DNA from: Ascochyta rabiei
Lineage: Eukaryota; Ascomycota; Dothideomycetes; Pleosporales; Didymellaceae
Assembly (NCBI RefSeq): GCF_004011695.2
Contig: NC_082408.1
Span: 2,031,501 to 2,095,500 of the forward strand
Direction: 5' to 3'
DNA: 64,000 bases
Of the stretch, positions 11,425 to 22,256 are shown one piece after another (position 1 is the first letter of the stretch; each line of letters opens with the position of its first letter). Both the position numbers and the translations under genes were made by a program. The notes beneath the pieces were generated by a model. It did no database searches and was not told where the DNA came from. It saw only the letters and a program-made list of their open reading frames with translations.

Positions 11425-11961
11425 TTAGGCATCGTAGTCGCCCTCTGCGTCCACGTCATCGTGCTCGATAAAGCCATCGTCGTCGTCTGCAGGCTTGGGG
11501 AGGGCGCCGGTGCGGTTCGTCGAGCGCTCGGTGGCGCGTCCGGCTGCAGCCTCCTTCGCAACAGCATCGCACGCATCGATCCAGTCGGCGTAGACATCGA
11601 CGGGCGCAGACAAGTCTACCAGCCATCAGCACTCGTCCAGCGCTGGAGACGCACCCGAGCTCCACATACAGTTGATGTTGGTCTGGAAAGTCTGCCCACA
11701 GACCTTGCACTGCAGATTGCCGACACCGGACTTCTTCTCAATGGACACGGACACGGACTTCTCGTGGTTGCAGAAGAGGCACTGGAATGTCGTTGGCAGC
11801 TTCTCCTTCTGGTGTAGGCGTTAGCGACTATCGGCCCCGTGCGATAGGGACTGGCATACTCTCTTGGGGCCCTGCGGCTTGCTTGACGATTTGCGCTTGC
11901 CCTGTTCGTACGGTTAGCGGGCGCATGCGATGGGGTGCGAGTTGCGCGCGTTACGTACCAT
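11425..11961 (-). CDS. ELF1: Transcription elongation factor Elf1 (ELOF1)
   Basis: Small zinc-ribbon factor that binds elongating RNA polymerase II and acts in chromatin transcription and transcription-coupled repair. Four coding exons: 11959-11961 (the ATG alone), 11860-11901, 11670-11808 and 11425-11615; 124 aa. The protein begins with the basic [14 protein letters not shown] stretch and carries a four-cysteine zinc ribbon, CLFC...CKVC, in exon 3 ([41 protein letters not shown]). An acidic tail ([20 protein letters not shown]) follows, typical of fungal forms. The start exon is inferred because ATG is followed directly by GTACGT and the next exon starts with the invariant GKRK. Confidence 0.93.
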
Positions 11962-12571
11962 TCTGGAGGGGTGCGCAGGATGTGAGAGGGGCGTGTGGCT
12001 TGGCGTGCGCGTGCGACGGTCTTCTTCACAACGTGGCGACCTTTGCGGTGGTCAAGTGTGGTCGTGTTGGCCTTGTCCCGTGGGTGAGCTTCTCGACAAT
12101 GACGCGCCAAGTCCAAGTCGCGACGAATTTCCAGGCCGGAGAACCCCGACTCTCCGCTCGGGCCCCTGTTGCAGCTGCCACTTGCGGTTCGGGATAAGGT
12201 TATCAGCCCCACCTCTGATTGGCGAGGGCCAGCTGCGGATGATAGTCAGCTGTCTTGAGCTTCCTTGTGGTCCACGTCTCCGCTGAGTTTCTCCTTCTTT
12301 CTCTCTTCTCCTCGAGTCTACTTAAACGTTTCACTACGTTCGAGCTGGCTTCAAACCACACAAAGCTCTTTCATCCATCCCTCTCGCCTTCTAACCTCGT
12401 CATCAGCCCTCGTTCCCCGCAATCGTACTACGCCGGAAGCTGCCGAAGCCTTATCCCCAGCTTCGACCACGTCGACAACACAGCACAACCCTGGCTCTCC
12501 CGAGTTGTCAAGGTTCTCTCATTCTCATTGTTCGCTCTTGTAGGGTGACATCCTATACTTAGCTTGCCGCC
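11962..12571. promoter_or_regulatory. Divergent promoter region, ELF1 / URC1
   Basis: 610 bases shared by ELF1 and URC1. From about 12285 to 12420 the plus strand is strongly pyrimidine rich (CTCCTTCTTTCTCTCTTCTCC and similar), a typical core-promoter/leader signature upstream of the URC1 ATG. No gene seen. Confidence 0.5.
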
Positions 12572-14416
12572 ATGTCGACCGAAAGCAGTGCAGACAATGC
12601 TGTGCTCAAGGAGATCTTGGAGGGACTGAAGGCAATGCGCCTGGAGAACTCTCAACTAGCATCTGCAATCGATAAGATCAATGGCCGCGTGAACGTTCTG
12701 GCTGGTGTCAAGCAGGTGAAGGATGAGGCAGCCACGGATGCTGTCAACGGCTCCTTGAGCAAGGAGAAAGCCAAGGAGGCCGACTCAGCCCAGACCGTAG
12801 AAGCTGTTAGCCAGCAGTATGAGCCAACTTCTCCCAATGCTGAAGCGGCCCCTCGTCGCGCAAGTGTCTCGAAGACATCAAAGATCATCTTGACTTCCTA
12901 CCCTGGTCAATCTGGTGTTGATCCGTTGCCCATGGAGTGGGGCGCCAAAGACCCTGCTGTTCGTGGCCCTGTCGTCGTTTCGAGACATAATAACACCATT
13001 CGTCGTCGTAACGGTATGTTCAAGTCTGTGCGATTTACTTCCATGATGTATTGTGCTAAACATCCACAGCCATTGGAGCTCACGGTGGCTCGTATTCCAT
13101 CTACAACGCACTTGCTGTAGCCAGCAAGAACCTCGACATTACGCACAAACCAGACTTCACAAACACGGAGCCTGCTGCCAACATTGGACCCTTCCCCCAA
13201 TGGAACGACAAGAAGAAGATTGTTGCAATGGACCCCTACGGCCATCTCGCACCTTGGCTGTACAAAGAGACCATGGACAAGGAGGATATCGAGATCAGGC
13301 CTACTATTGCTATCACTCGAGCACACATGAAACTGCCTGAGATGGAAGAAAGCGTAAGGTTGGGCCGCATCGTACCTGATGGCAAGATCTGCATCAACGA
13401 GACGGGCGAAGTTGCAGTGACTAAGGTGGCTGTTGAGCCTGTGTGGTACCTACCCGGTGTCGCTGAGCGTTTCAACATCGGTATGTTCTCAGATCGGGCA
13501 TTTGTTGGAGCTCGTCAGACTAACCATGTGGCCAGATGAGGGGACGCTGAGGCGAACACTGTTCGAGGAAACCGGAGGCTCGTACCCGGAACTGATCACA
13601 CGTCACGACATCAAATTGTTCCTGCCTCCCATCGGTGGTCTCACCGTCTACATCTTTGGTGACCCAGCAAAGATGTCGGACCCCAACAGCCGTCTTGCAC
13701 TGCGCGTCCACGACGAATGCAACGGAAGTGATGTCTTTGGATCTGACATCTGCACATGCCGCCCATACCTTACCTTTGGCATCGAGGAGGCAGTGAAGGA
13801 GGCTCAGCAAGGCGGTAGTGGTGTTGTCATCTATTTCCGTAAGGAAGGCCGCGCGCTTGGTGAAGTAACCAAGTACCTTGTGTACAACGCACGGAAACGC
13901 GGGGAGGACAGGGCGAGCGAGTACTTCAAGCGCACAGAGAACATTGCCGGAGTCAAGGACATGCGGTTCCAAGCACTCATGCCTGACGTGAGTCTGCACT
14001 CCATCTGGTCACGCAAAAGACTGCAGGTCTGCAAGTGAGCATCACTGACAACAAGGCAGATTCTCCATTGGCTTGGTATCACCAAGATCGATAGGATGCT
14101 GTCCATGTCAAAGTAGGTTCTTCATCTCCTTTGCCCGGAGACAACAACTAATGCCAGCATAGCATGAAGCACGATGCTATCGTCGACCAAGGCATTCCAA
14201 TTCACGAGCGCGTTCCTATTCCTGATGAGATGATTCCAGCCGATAGCCGCGTTGAGATCGATGCCAAGATCCAGGCTGGCTACTTCACCACCGGTACTGT
14301 CATGTCAATGGAGGAACTAGCGAACGTGAAGGGCCGTGGCTGGGAGGACATTGACGTACGTACATTCCCACACCCTCCATTTTCTTTGCACAGGCTGACG
14401 AGAGGTGTAGCACTGA
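12572..14416 (+). CDS. URC1: Urc1-type GTP cyclohydrolase II-like protein (uracil catabolism)
   Basis: Fungal paralogue of GTP cyclohydrolase II; in Lachancea kluyveri URC1 is required for the URC route of uracil catabolism, not for riboflavin synthesis. Exons: 12572-13013, 13070-13480, 13536-13987, 14060-14112, 14163-14355 and a tiny last exon 14411-14416 (His-stop); 518 aa. N-terminal ~110 residues are a variable, partly coiled leader. A Urc1-specific domain follows (AIGAHGGSYSIYNALAVA), then the cyclohydrolase core with LALRVHDECNGSDVFGSDICTCRPYL, where the metal ligands (C-x10-C-x-C type spacing) are visible, and the nucleotide-loop segment YFRKEGRALGEVTKYLVYNARKRGEDRASEYF. The last intron and six-base exon are inferred; reading through would append unrelated sequence. 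Confidence 0.88.
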
Positions 14417-14870
14417 GCAAGCCCTACCACTTGGTAAGCGGTATGCAAGTCTGGGTAGATGCACCATCTGAACAGTGCTTGGAGATCTGCTCCCATGCGC
14501 TGCAGGCGACGCGCACACAGTGTGACTCTCCAATACAACGCTTACGTGAGGGTCAGTCCTCGCCCAAACACGTAGCATGGTACATCCAGAATGTATATAG
14601 TAGCCAATCCAAGGTTGTGCATAGTTCAACCCGTCTATTCGTCTGCGTGCTTTTAGTACTCAATAGCTCATACGCCGCTGACGATGTGTTTTACACGGCA
14701 ATCAGTACAGGCGGCCCGAAGCCGTCCGCGTCTGACCCGAACCGCATGAGCATTTCTCGGGCCTATAGCTTCGCAACCAATGCAACCGAGGCGTCTTATC
14801 GCGCCCATGCTCTCGATCAACTACATGTAGACTGAAGTCAACACCACCTGGCCGCAAAGCCTATTAGCAC

Positions 14871-14928
14871 GACAGACAAACCTGCTACTGACTGACGCAG
14901 ACAAACAAACTTGTTGCTGACTGACGCA
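14871..14928. repeat. Two-copy direct repeat
   Basis: Two adjacent diverged copies of a unit with core CAGACAAAC...GCTACTGACTGACGCA (first copy about 14872-14898, second about 14899-14928, which has an extra AAAC). Short local duplication downstream of URC1. Confidence 0.55.
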
Positions 14929-15445
14929 TACATGCCCTGCAGCGCGCTGTCCTCCACCATGTACAACAACACACAGCACGAACACGCAAGCACACGTACC
15001 ATGTACCTACAGCAACCTGCGTGCAGTGCCGGAGTGCTCCCCACCGCATCCTCGCGCCTTACCCGCGACACGCACGCCGGCGCTCGCATGTGCATGTGCA
15101 TGTGCATGTGTGTACAGATACCGACGCCACCTGACACACCCGCATGCTCTGCGCTGCCCTACCGTGCCACGCCAGCAAAGCAAGTCAGTCATGGTAATGG
15201 CATGGAAACGGAAAAAATCAGTAAAAAAAACGCTCGCGCACAACACACCCGCCAGACGGGAGGGGTAGCTAAACCCCCCGACGTCGGCAACAGCGGACAG
15301 GCAAGAACTGGGCTTTGAAGTCGGAGCGGGCCGCGCTTTTCGGCTCGTTTGCAGAACTGGCTTGCGTTGGGCTCGGGCGGTACTTACAGCGGGTTTGCTA
15401 GGTGCTGCGTAGGGAACCTGCTAGTCTCAGTGTGTAGGTAGGGGC

Positions 15446-15468
15446 TTACCTACCTACCTACCTATCCT
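15446..15468 (+). repeat. TACC tetranucleotide microsatellite
   Basis: Perfect TACC/CTAC units (TACCTACCTACCTACC) followed by degenerate CTATCC units. Confidence 0.8.
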
Positions 15469-16186
15469 ATCCCATCTACCTGCCTACTGTACACCGCCCG
15501 TATCTCGCGGTTCAAGGAGCGGTAAGCAAGGCCAGGTAAAAAGCCCAGGGGGTCCCCCACTTGGCGTCCACGAATCTTCCCTTCGGTTGTCACAGCACGA
15601 AAAACCCAGACGAGGCGAGCATCCAGACTTTTGCTGGGTAGCTGCCCACTACAGAGCGGTGTCCACGGACAGTGGAACTGCAGTTGTCGCACGCTTGTGG
15701 GCGCAGGACGTGCGCGGTCCGGTGTCTCTGGAGTAGGAAACAGTGGGTGGGTAACCTAGCACGAATGCCATAGATGGATACGGCTTAACTAGAGTGGGCA
15801 TGTAGACGAGCAGAACGGAAGGAGAGAATACGCAAGACATGTGCTGTTCGGAATTCGGGTGTGATCGGCGCGAGATCTGGCGGGGGGAGTGTGTCTGGAA
15901 CTCTGGATTTGCGGAGAATATGCATGTGTGTGGTGTTGGGACAGCCTGGGATTCCTGGATGATGTGATGATGAGGGGTAGTATTCCTGGGTTGCTGGGAT
16001 GCGAGAGTCGCGCCGAACAGCACTCAGCACTCAGCCGTCAGCACTCAGAATCTCGTAGCCTTTTTCCCCGAAAGCGTCGACGGTCTTGTCATGTTCGTTT
16101 TGATATGAATATCGACATGTCTGCGATTGTGGGCGTTGATCTGATTAACGGCCGCGGCTATGACGGCGGACGGGACAGGTTATCCT

Positions 16187-16220
16187 TACAGGTACCCGCT
16201 CCCCGGGCCAGGTACCTGTA
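16187..16220. repeat. Perfect 10-bp inverted repeat (hairpin)
   Basis: Arms TACAGGTACC (16187-16196) and GGTACCTGTA (16211-16220) are exact reverse complements with a 14-base GC-rich loop. It is not next to a recognised gene end, so terminator function is not supported. Confidence 0.6.
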
Positions 16221-16589
16221 GCACGCGCACATCCTAGTGGCTAAAGTCGCAGCTTTGCAACGGACTGGGCAGCATGGCATATTGAGACCATGCACTTGCA
16301 TACCCGTCCAGATTGACTGCAGACAGCACTGTATACCGCCTGTACAAAACCTGGCCGATCAAGCGCAGCTATTGGATGCCGATCCCACAGTCACAGTGCT
16401 CGCCTGACTAGGTGGTATGTGAATTTTTGATTTTGGTTGGTCAGTACCGTGCGAGACTGGCGCTTGATGGGGAAGCGGGAGACTGGAACCTTGGCGCGAG
16501 TGGGGTTCGACGATAGAGGGGATGAGCGAAGGAATATTGTTCTTGTCGGTGTAGAAGTCTGATCGTGAAACTCCCATGTAGCTGGTTGT

Positions 16590-16830
16590 TGCCGTGCTAC
16601 TGTGGTAGCTGGCATAAGTTTCGTAGGTGGGTTACTGCGTCCAGAGTGCGGACGACCAAAGACACAAGAACGCCTCTCGTCTGCCTAGCACAACCGTGAC
16701 AAACTTGGCTGCTGACTGTGCCTATTTTCTCCTTGTGTGGAGCTGTAAAAATTCAATACATAGGGCTTGGTCATCAGCCACTGCGCGGCCCACTCACATT
16801 ACTTATGCCAGCTACCATACCAGTAGTGCT
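16590..16830. mobile_element. Inverted-repeat element (MITE-like remnant)
   Basis: A 17-base perfect inverted pair, TGGTAGCTGGCATAAGT at 16603-16619 and its reverse complement at 16801-16817, is extended on both sides by imperfect matches (GTGCTACTG outside arm 1 against CAGTAGTGC outside arm 2; weaker similarity inside). The ~180-base interior has no coding signal. Structure resembles a small non-autonomous element, but no target-site duplication could be defined by eye. Confidence 0.4.
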
Positions 16831-18140
16831 CCTAGTAAGAGTCACAGAGCGGATATGCGGAAGAGCATCCAGTGCACCCGCTCGGCGTAAAGAATACCAT
16901 TCAGCTGAGTTGCGTCGGGCTGACGTGAAAGTGGAGTCAAGACGGTGTTCCAGATCAGAACCGATTCCACAGCAATGGCTTCATGTCCGCCCATCCAAAA
17001 TAGGTGGTACAGGGAAGAGGGGTACGTGGACCGACGTGGCCGTTCCTCAAACGTCGTAACGTGCAGGAGAAGGCTATTGCCGAATCCAAGTGTCAGATAT
17101 GTCATCGATGAAAGATAGGTGCGCCCAGCACGCTGGAAGACACGTGAGAGGGGAGCACACGACGTCGCAAAGAGTTGGCGGACCGTCTCGCGTTCTTGTG
17201 CTCCAACCGGATCGAAGCAAATCTCCCGGGATTCGAAGGGGTGCCCTTGTCGCAGCGCATTCTCGACTCAACGTCCAGCTCCGTGATGTGCAATGTACAG
17301 CCGGCCAGAATGGAGACTTCGGCCGGCGCAATGTCGTCACAGGGCTGTGAAGGGAGAGAATGAGGCTGTTGCAAGCAGTACCTGTCACCAGGCTGTCACC
17401 TGTGCGTGAGGCCAGACTCGCACAGGGAGCGTCGTCGAGGCCATCCATGGCAAAACGGGCAGCAAAGCACCGGCGATGGACCTCTTCAGGGCTTCCGCTT
17501 CCAAGGCACGTCCGCCAACTCTCAGATCCTGAAAACGTGGCTTGTCTTGTCATCACCGCGCAGCCATGACGGTGAGGTCCATGCGATCCGGCATCCTTCC
17601 GCGCTTCAGCACCCGCCCTTCCGGAAACCTTGACGGCTGCCGGCCACACTGCCGTCAGCGCATTCGCCGGGAGAGCAGCCTTTGCAGTGCTACTGGCCAT
17701 TTGATAACGGAGCGATGGCTGTCTCGAATCTGAGGCGGCCAGCTCACACCTGCAGCGATAGCACAGTCTAGCGAAATGGAGGTGAGATGCTGTGTGTGTG
17801 TTGAGGACGAACGGGATGACAGCGCACAGCTCCCTGCAGCTTCTATTCTAAACGGCCCACGTTTTTTGCGGCGTGCGCTTTGCATGCACGCCGGGCCAGA
17901 AGTCAAGGAGAGGTGGAGCGGGGCTAGTGATGCAGTTGGCGTGGCAGGGGTGCCTGGATCATGCAGGAAGCGTGAGTGTCGGTAGTATGGGGTGAATGGC
18001 GTCTAGGCGCTCTCCGAAACTCATTATTACCAGCTACCCGCCTCCAAGTCGCACAAGCAACTTCGTCATCGCAACCCACGTACTTCAAGGCTCAGTCGTC
18101 CGGCCTCGAAAACCGTATACGCAACACCAACAACTCCACC

Positions 18141-18632
18141 ATGTCTGCCTACGGCACCTACTACTACTCGCTTCCAACCGAAGCACCCAAGCGCTCAAGA
18201 TCAGGCAGTCGCCGCCCAGCTCTGTCCCCTTCGACCGTCTCTTCGCCTTGTATCACCACTCATGCTCCCATCATCTCTCGACGGGACTCTGCCGGATCGG
18301 CAACATCGTCAAGCAGCCCTACCAAAGCATCCGTCTTGCTCGCAAAGGTAGCCTCCTCGCCCACAACACCACGAGGCGAAATCCCGTCACCAATGGTCTC
18401 TCCCGAATCGAGGATGCACTCGAGCCACTCCATGGAACGACCTATTGTGTGGAGAAGCGAAAGTGACCGTTACGTCACCCAGTACAGGCAGCAGGGTAAG
18501 CTTACTTGGTTGATGGTCAATCCCAACATCGCGACTAACACCACTTCAGATGGTTACATCAGCTTCCCGGATTATGAGAAGTTCTGCCAGAGTCAACAGT
18601 ACGATCAGGGTCACGCTGCTATTAGGACCTGA
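18141..18632 (+). CDS. Small conserved fungal protein of unknown function
   Basis: About 145 aa from two exons, 18141-18495 and 18550-18632. The intervening 54 bases have GTAAGC...TTCAG borders but are a multiple of three without a stop, so retention would give a 163-aa form. Start chosen at ATG 18141 (CCACCATGTCTGCC context). Sequence begins MSAYGTYYYSLPTEAPKRSRS, followed by a Ser/Pro/Thr-rich disordered middle with many SP/TP sites (ALSPSTVSSP, SSPTTPR, SPMVSPES) and ends with a compact, more conserved-looking segment YVTQYRQQDGYISFPDYEKFCQ. No family recognised. The composition suggests a phosphorylated regulatory protein, which is inference only. Confidence 0.65.
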   Translation: MSAYGTYYYSLPTEAPKRSRSGSRRPALSPSTVSSPCITTHAPIISRRDSAGSATSSSSPTKASVLLAKVASSPTTPRGEIPSPMVSPESRMHSSHSMERPIVWRSESDRYVTQYRQQGKLTWLMVNPNIATNTTSDGYISFPDYEKFCQSQQYDQGHAAIRT

Positions 18633-19786
18633 TTGATGTGCACATCTTGTGTACGGAAAGAGCTAGGAGTTTCAACACAGCTAAAAATGGCCCACTCACC
18701 TAAACAGCATTCAACACGACCTTCCACCTCATATCCTTGAGAGAGAAGCTGCACGCATCGGTCACCCGATGTGCAAAAGTACTAAAGCACGCATCGTGCA
18801 GAGATACTTACGCAAGGAGCGTTCGGTCTATCCAATTGGCGACTAGAGAGAGGTAGTCGATAGCCCACGGCGTGTCGCACGTCATTGTGGCAGAGAAGAT
18901 GGCCAGGCCGAAGAAGCAAGGCTGGCGTGGGGGCGATGTTCGTACGGTGGGCGCAGTCACCAGCGCTGCAGCTACGGTGGCGATAGGTAGAGGAGGCTTG
19001 AAGGATTTCAGTGTAGCGTCGCAGCTGAAGGGGGCGTGCAGGTTATGGGTAGAAGCGGTGCAAAGCACAGAAGTTATCGTGGTGCTGAAGAGCCCACTTA
19101 CTAGGTAGCAGTGCACGCAGTACGCGCGGTGGCAAGAAGGAGTTGCGACGGTGGCAACGATGCAAGAAATCAACATCAGACAACGTTCACCAGCTCAAGA
19201 CGGCCACTGTGCTCAGTTACGAAATTGCTGTGAAGTGAAGGCGAGTAGCATCCTTAATGTGTGATGTTTGAGACGCTTTGAGTGCGCACGTCTGCTGGAA
19301 GTTCAGTGCGACTTCCATATCGCGCACTACACCAACGAGCACTTCTTACTCGACACTTGTGAATCTTTACCGGTTTGTGTGAACACACCTGGCGAGACAT
19401 GGAGACCGAAGAGAGGTCAGAGCTGGAGTGTCTGCAGGTGATACCATGTTCGTGGCGACCCGTCCAGAATTGCCTGTAGACAAGCCTTTCACACAGTTGA
19501 GTGTGCTGTGATATCAGCAAACAAAATCGCCGAAGCCTTGTGCTACTTCACTGGAGTGCAGATAGTCTGCAAAGCATCACTGAGTTCCTCCTGCAATTCC
19601 ACACACTGCGAGTGTGTCCCCGGAGAGGTGGTGGTGCATCATCCATCGCTAGCTCGAATCAAGACTAGCGCATTTTACTAAGCGAGCACACAGCTAAGCG
19701 ATGAAGAAGTGAACGAAAAACCCTTTGGCTTCGACCACGACTACTAACCACAGAGCCTCGACGCCCACACAACTCTCGTCGCAATC
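18633..19786. other. Intergenic, unknown gene / RPS1
   Basis: About 1.15 kb without a recognised gene. Frames on both strands are short and motif-free. The 100 bases before 19787 form the RPS1 promoter/leader. Confidence 0.45.
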
Positions 19787-20666
19787 ATGGCTGTCGGCAA
19801 GAACAAGCGTCTCTCAAAGGGCAAGAAGGGTCTTAAGAAGAAGACCGACACCTTCGCGAAGAAGGACTGGTACAACGTCAAGGCGCCCGGAACTTTCGCG
19901 ATCAGGGAGTAAGAGACCCGCCACGGCCGCAGTCGCCATATGCAGCATACTGATCACCTGCAGTGTCGGCAAGACCCTCGTCAACCGCACCACCGGTCTG
20001 AAGAACGCCAACGACGCCCTCAAGGGAAGGATATTCGAGATTTCGCTCGCCGATCTCCAGAAGGATGAGGACCACGCTTTCCGCAAGGTCAAGCTCCGCG
20101 TCGACGAGGTCCAGGGCAAGAACTGCCTGACCAACTTCCACGGCCTCGACTTCACCTCCGACAAGCTCCGCTCGCTCGTCCGCAAGTGGCAGTCTCTCAT
20201 TGAGGCCAACGTCGTCGTCAAGACCACCGACGACTACCTCCTCCGCCTCTTCGCCATCGGCTTCACCAAGCGCAGGCCGAACCAGATCAAGAAGACCACC
20301 TACGCCGCTTCGTCGCAGATCAGGGCGATCCGCAAGAAGATGACTGAGATCATGCAGAGGGAGGCCAGCGCCTGCACTCTCGCTCAGCTCACCCAGAAGC
20401 TGATCCCCGAGGTCATTGGCCGCGAGATTGAGAAGTCCACCCAGGGCATCTACCCCCTCCAGAACGTGCGTCCACCCCACACCGTACCTGCATGATGACC
20501 AGCGTTGCTAACCCCCTACCAGGTCCACGTCCGCAAGGTCAAGCTCCTCAAGGCGCCCAAGTTCGACCTTGGTGCCCTCCTCGGTCTGCACGGCGAGTCG
20601 AGCGCCAACGACTCTGGCGAGAAGGTTGAGCGCGAGTTCAAGGAGACCGTCCTTGAGAATGTTTAA
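19787..20666 (+). CDS. RPS1: 40S ribosomal protein eS1 (S1/S3a)
   Basis: Small-subunit protein near the mRNA exit site. Exons 19787-19908, 19964-20465 and 20523-20666; 255 aa. It starts [19 protein letters not shown]; the first splice restores [16 protein letters not shown], and the second joins GIYPLQN to [17 protein letters not shown]. Features include [22 protein letters not shown] and the C-terminal acidic end KETVLENV. Codons are almost all C- or G-ending, as in RPL25, consistent with very high expression. The ATG follows GCAATC and lies in a good context. Confidence 0.97.
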
Positions 20667-22256
20667 ATGATCATGGTTGATTAGGCTGGGGTTTTCTGGG
20701 TCCTTTCAACTTTCTGCGGCATGATCTGGGCATCCAAGAGGCGCTATGTTTACAATATGAAAGGTTAAACATACCCTTGATGCGTTCCAGTCGCAGTGAT
20801 GGCGTGCATGGGTACTGATATCCGCACTTGGTGTTTGCGGCAAAAGTATCACGGAAATGACAATGACAATTCACACTCATGGCTCCCATGCACTGTGTCG
20901 CTGACTGTCGCCAGTCCATGTACCTACAGCATTATTACCTACAATCCGATACCCATACAACCCCCCACGACGTCTCTCGCCTCCATTCGTGCCGTCCGTC
21001 TAATGTGAGCAAGTTGAGCCAATCTCATGCTTCCACAATTTCGTACTTCAGCCCACATCTGGAGCCATACCTTCATGTCTCGTCCAGACCATCAATCATC
21101 CAACTCTACCTGCTCTTACACAACGTTTCTGCATTCTCTGCAAGGGCAACTACACTGACACACCAACACGACGCAGACTCAAAATACCAACAAAGTATCA
21201 CAAGCCCTCCCTCCAACCCAAATATACAACCATACACCGCGACCGAGCTCTTCGAGCAAGCTCGTTTTCGTTTGAAGTACACCGTTAACAGTTCCCTACA
21301 CAGTGGAGTGTACGGCTTGACACAGTACATCACACTTATACAAGTATAGGCAGCACTTGGCCGAACAGCCAACCTTTTCTTCAGTGGTACCATCCCCCCA
21401 CCGCGATGTCCGCACACGAGTACGCGAAAAGCCCAATCGCTCTACCCAATATCGACGACGCAATCACCCGACCCTCCACTGGCCATACCGAACCCCCGCC
21501 CAATCTCCAACAACAAATACACCAGACCACTCCACCTCCTCCTTCAACACCCTTCGCGCTCCATTCCCTCGGCCGCTCCTCCCTTCCTGTGTTCCTCCCC
21601 AGCTAATGTCCACCACGACTCGTTGCTGCCGACGCTGTGACCCGGGGATCTGGGGAGCGCTATTGCCAACACACCCGTGCCGTTTTGGCGGTGTGAGATG
21701 ACGATCGCGATACCGAGGGATGTGCTAGCGGCGCGGGGATGCGGATAGGCTGCTTGGGGGGAGGGCGCGCGTGCTTCACCGCTACTTTGTCGCGAGGTGC
21801 TGTAGGGCTGAGAGGGAGGGCAGGGATTCGGCGAGAGAAATTGTGTTTGGTGTGCAGTGGTTTGGTTTCGGTGGTGGTGGTGGTGGTGTTGGGGTCTTTT
21901 CTTTGGGGCGGTGCTGATTGGAGGTGGAGGTGGAGGTGGTGCTTTCGTTGTAGGGGGGGGGGGTGTAGATCGAAGGGGGGATGGTGCTGTTCGTTATCAC
22001 TGCGAGTTGTTCGATCAAGATCAGCACGAGCGTGGAATGTATTGGGGTCGGAGCGTGTTTCCGCGTGTGATTGGCAAGATGTTGCGTTCGACAGATAGTC
22101 TTGGCCATGCTTCTATCTATCACCGCTTCTTCCCGTCTTCATCGCCCGCCAAGTGCCGAAGCTCATCTTCCCTCATGTCCCCAGCTAGCACTCTATCCAA
22201 GTTTGCTTGATTCTGATCCCTTTCGTTCCTTTCTTTGCCCAACCATGTATGCCCAC
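20667..22256. other. 1.6-kb intergenic region with G-rich tracts
   Basis: No gene recognised. The interval 21860-21965 is strongly G/T biased on the plus strand (GGTGGT, GGAGGTGGAGGT and a G run near 21952-21962), producing spurious Gly/Trp-rich frames. The left end holds the RPS1 3' UTR; the right end is the 3' side of the large macro-domain gene. Confidence 0.45.
21862..21965 (+). repeat. GGT/GGA low-complexity tract with G run
   Basis: Consecutive GGTGGT and GGTGGAGGT units ending in about eleven consecutive G. Potential G-quadruplex-forming sequence; otherwise simple repeat. Confidence 0.7.

Larger units (their letters stand above)
14417..18140. other. 3.7-kb gene-poor region
   Basis: No supported gene. 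Open frames up to ~200 codons exist (for example 17074-17700 minus) but show no motif and look like chance frames in GC-balanced DNA. It holds a short direct repeat at ~14873-14927, a TGCATG/TGTGCA run near 15088-15115, a TACC microsatellite near 15448-15466, a hairpin at 16187-16220, and an inverted-repeat element at ~16590-16830. Confidence 0.4.

Noticed and set aside
13988..14835. Read-through C-terminal extension of URC1 past 14355
   Set aside because: Sequence after the GTACGT donor is unlike the conserved protein, and splicing to 14411 gives an immediate natural stop after His.
17074..17700. 208-codon minus-strand frame as a gene
   Set aside because: No recognisable motif, composition rich in Cys/Ser/Arg/Ala as in chance frames, competing open frames on the other strand, and no supporting splice signals.
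21739..22210. Gly/Trp-rich frames near the G-rich tract
   Set aside because: Direct product of GGT/GGA simple sequence.
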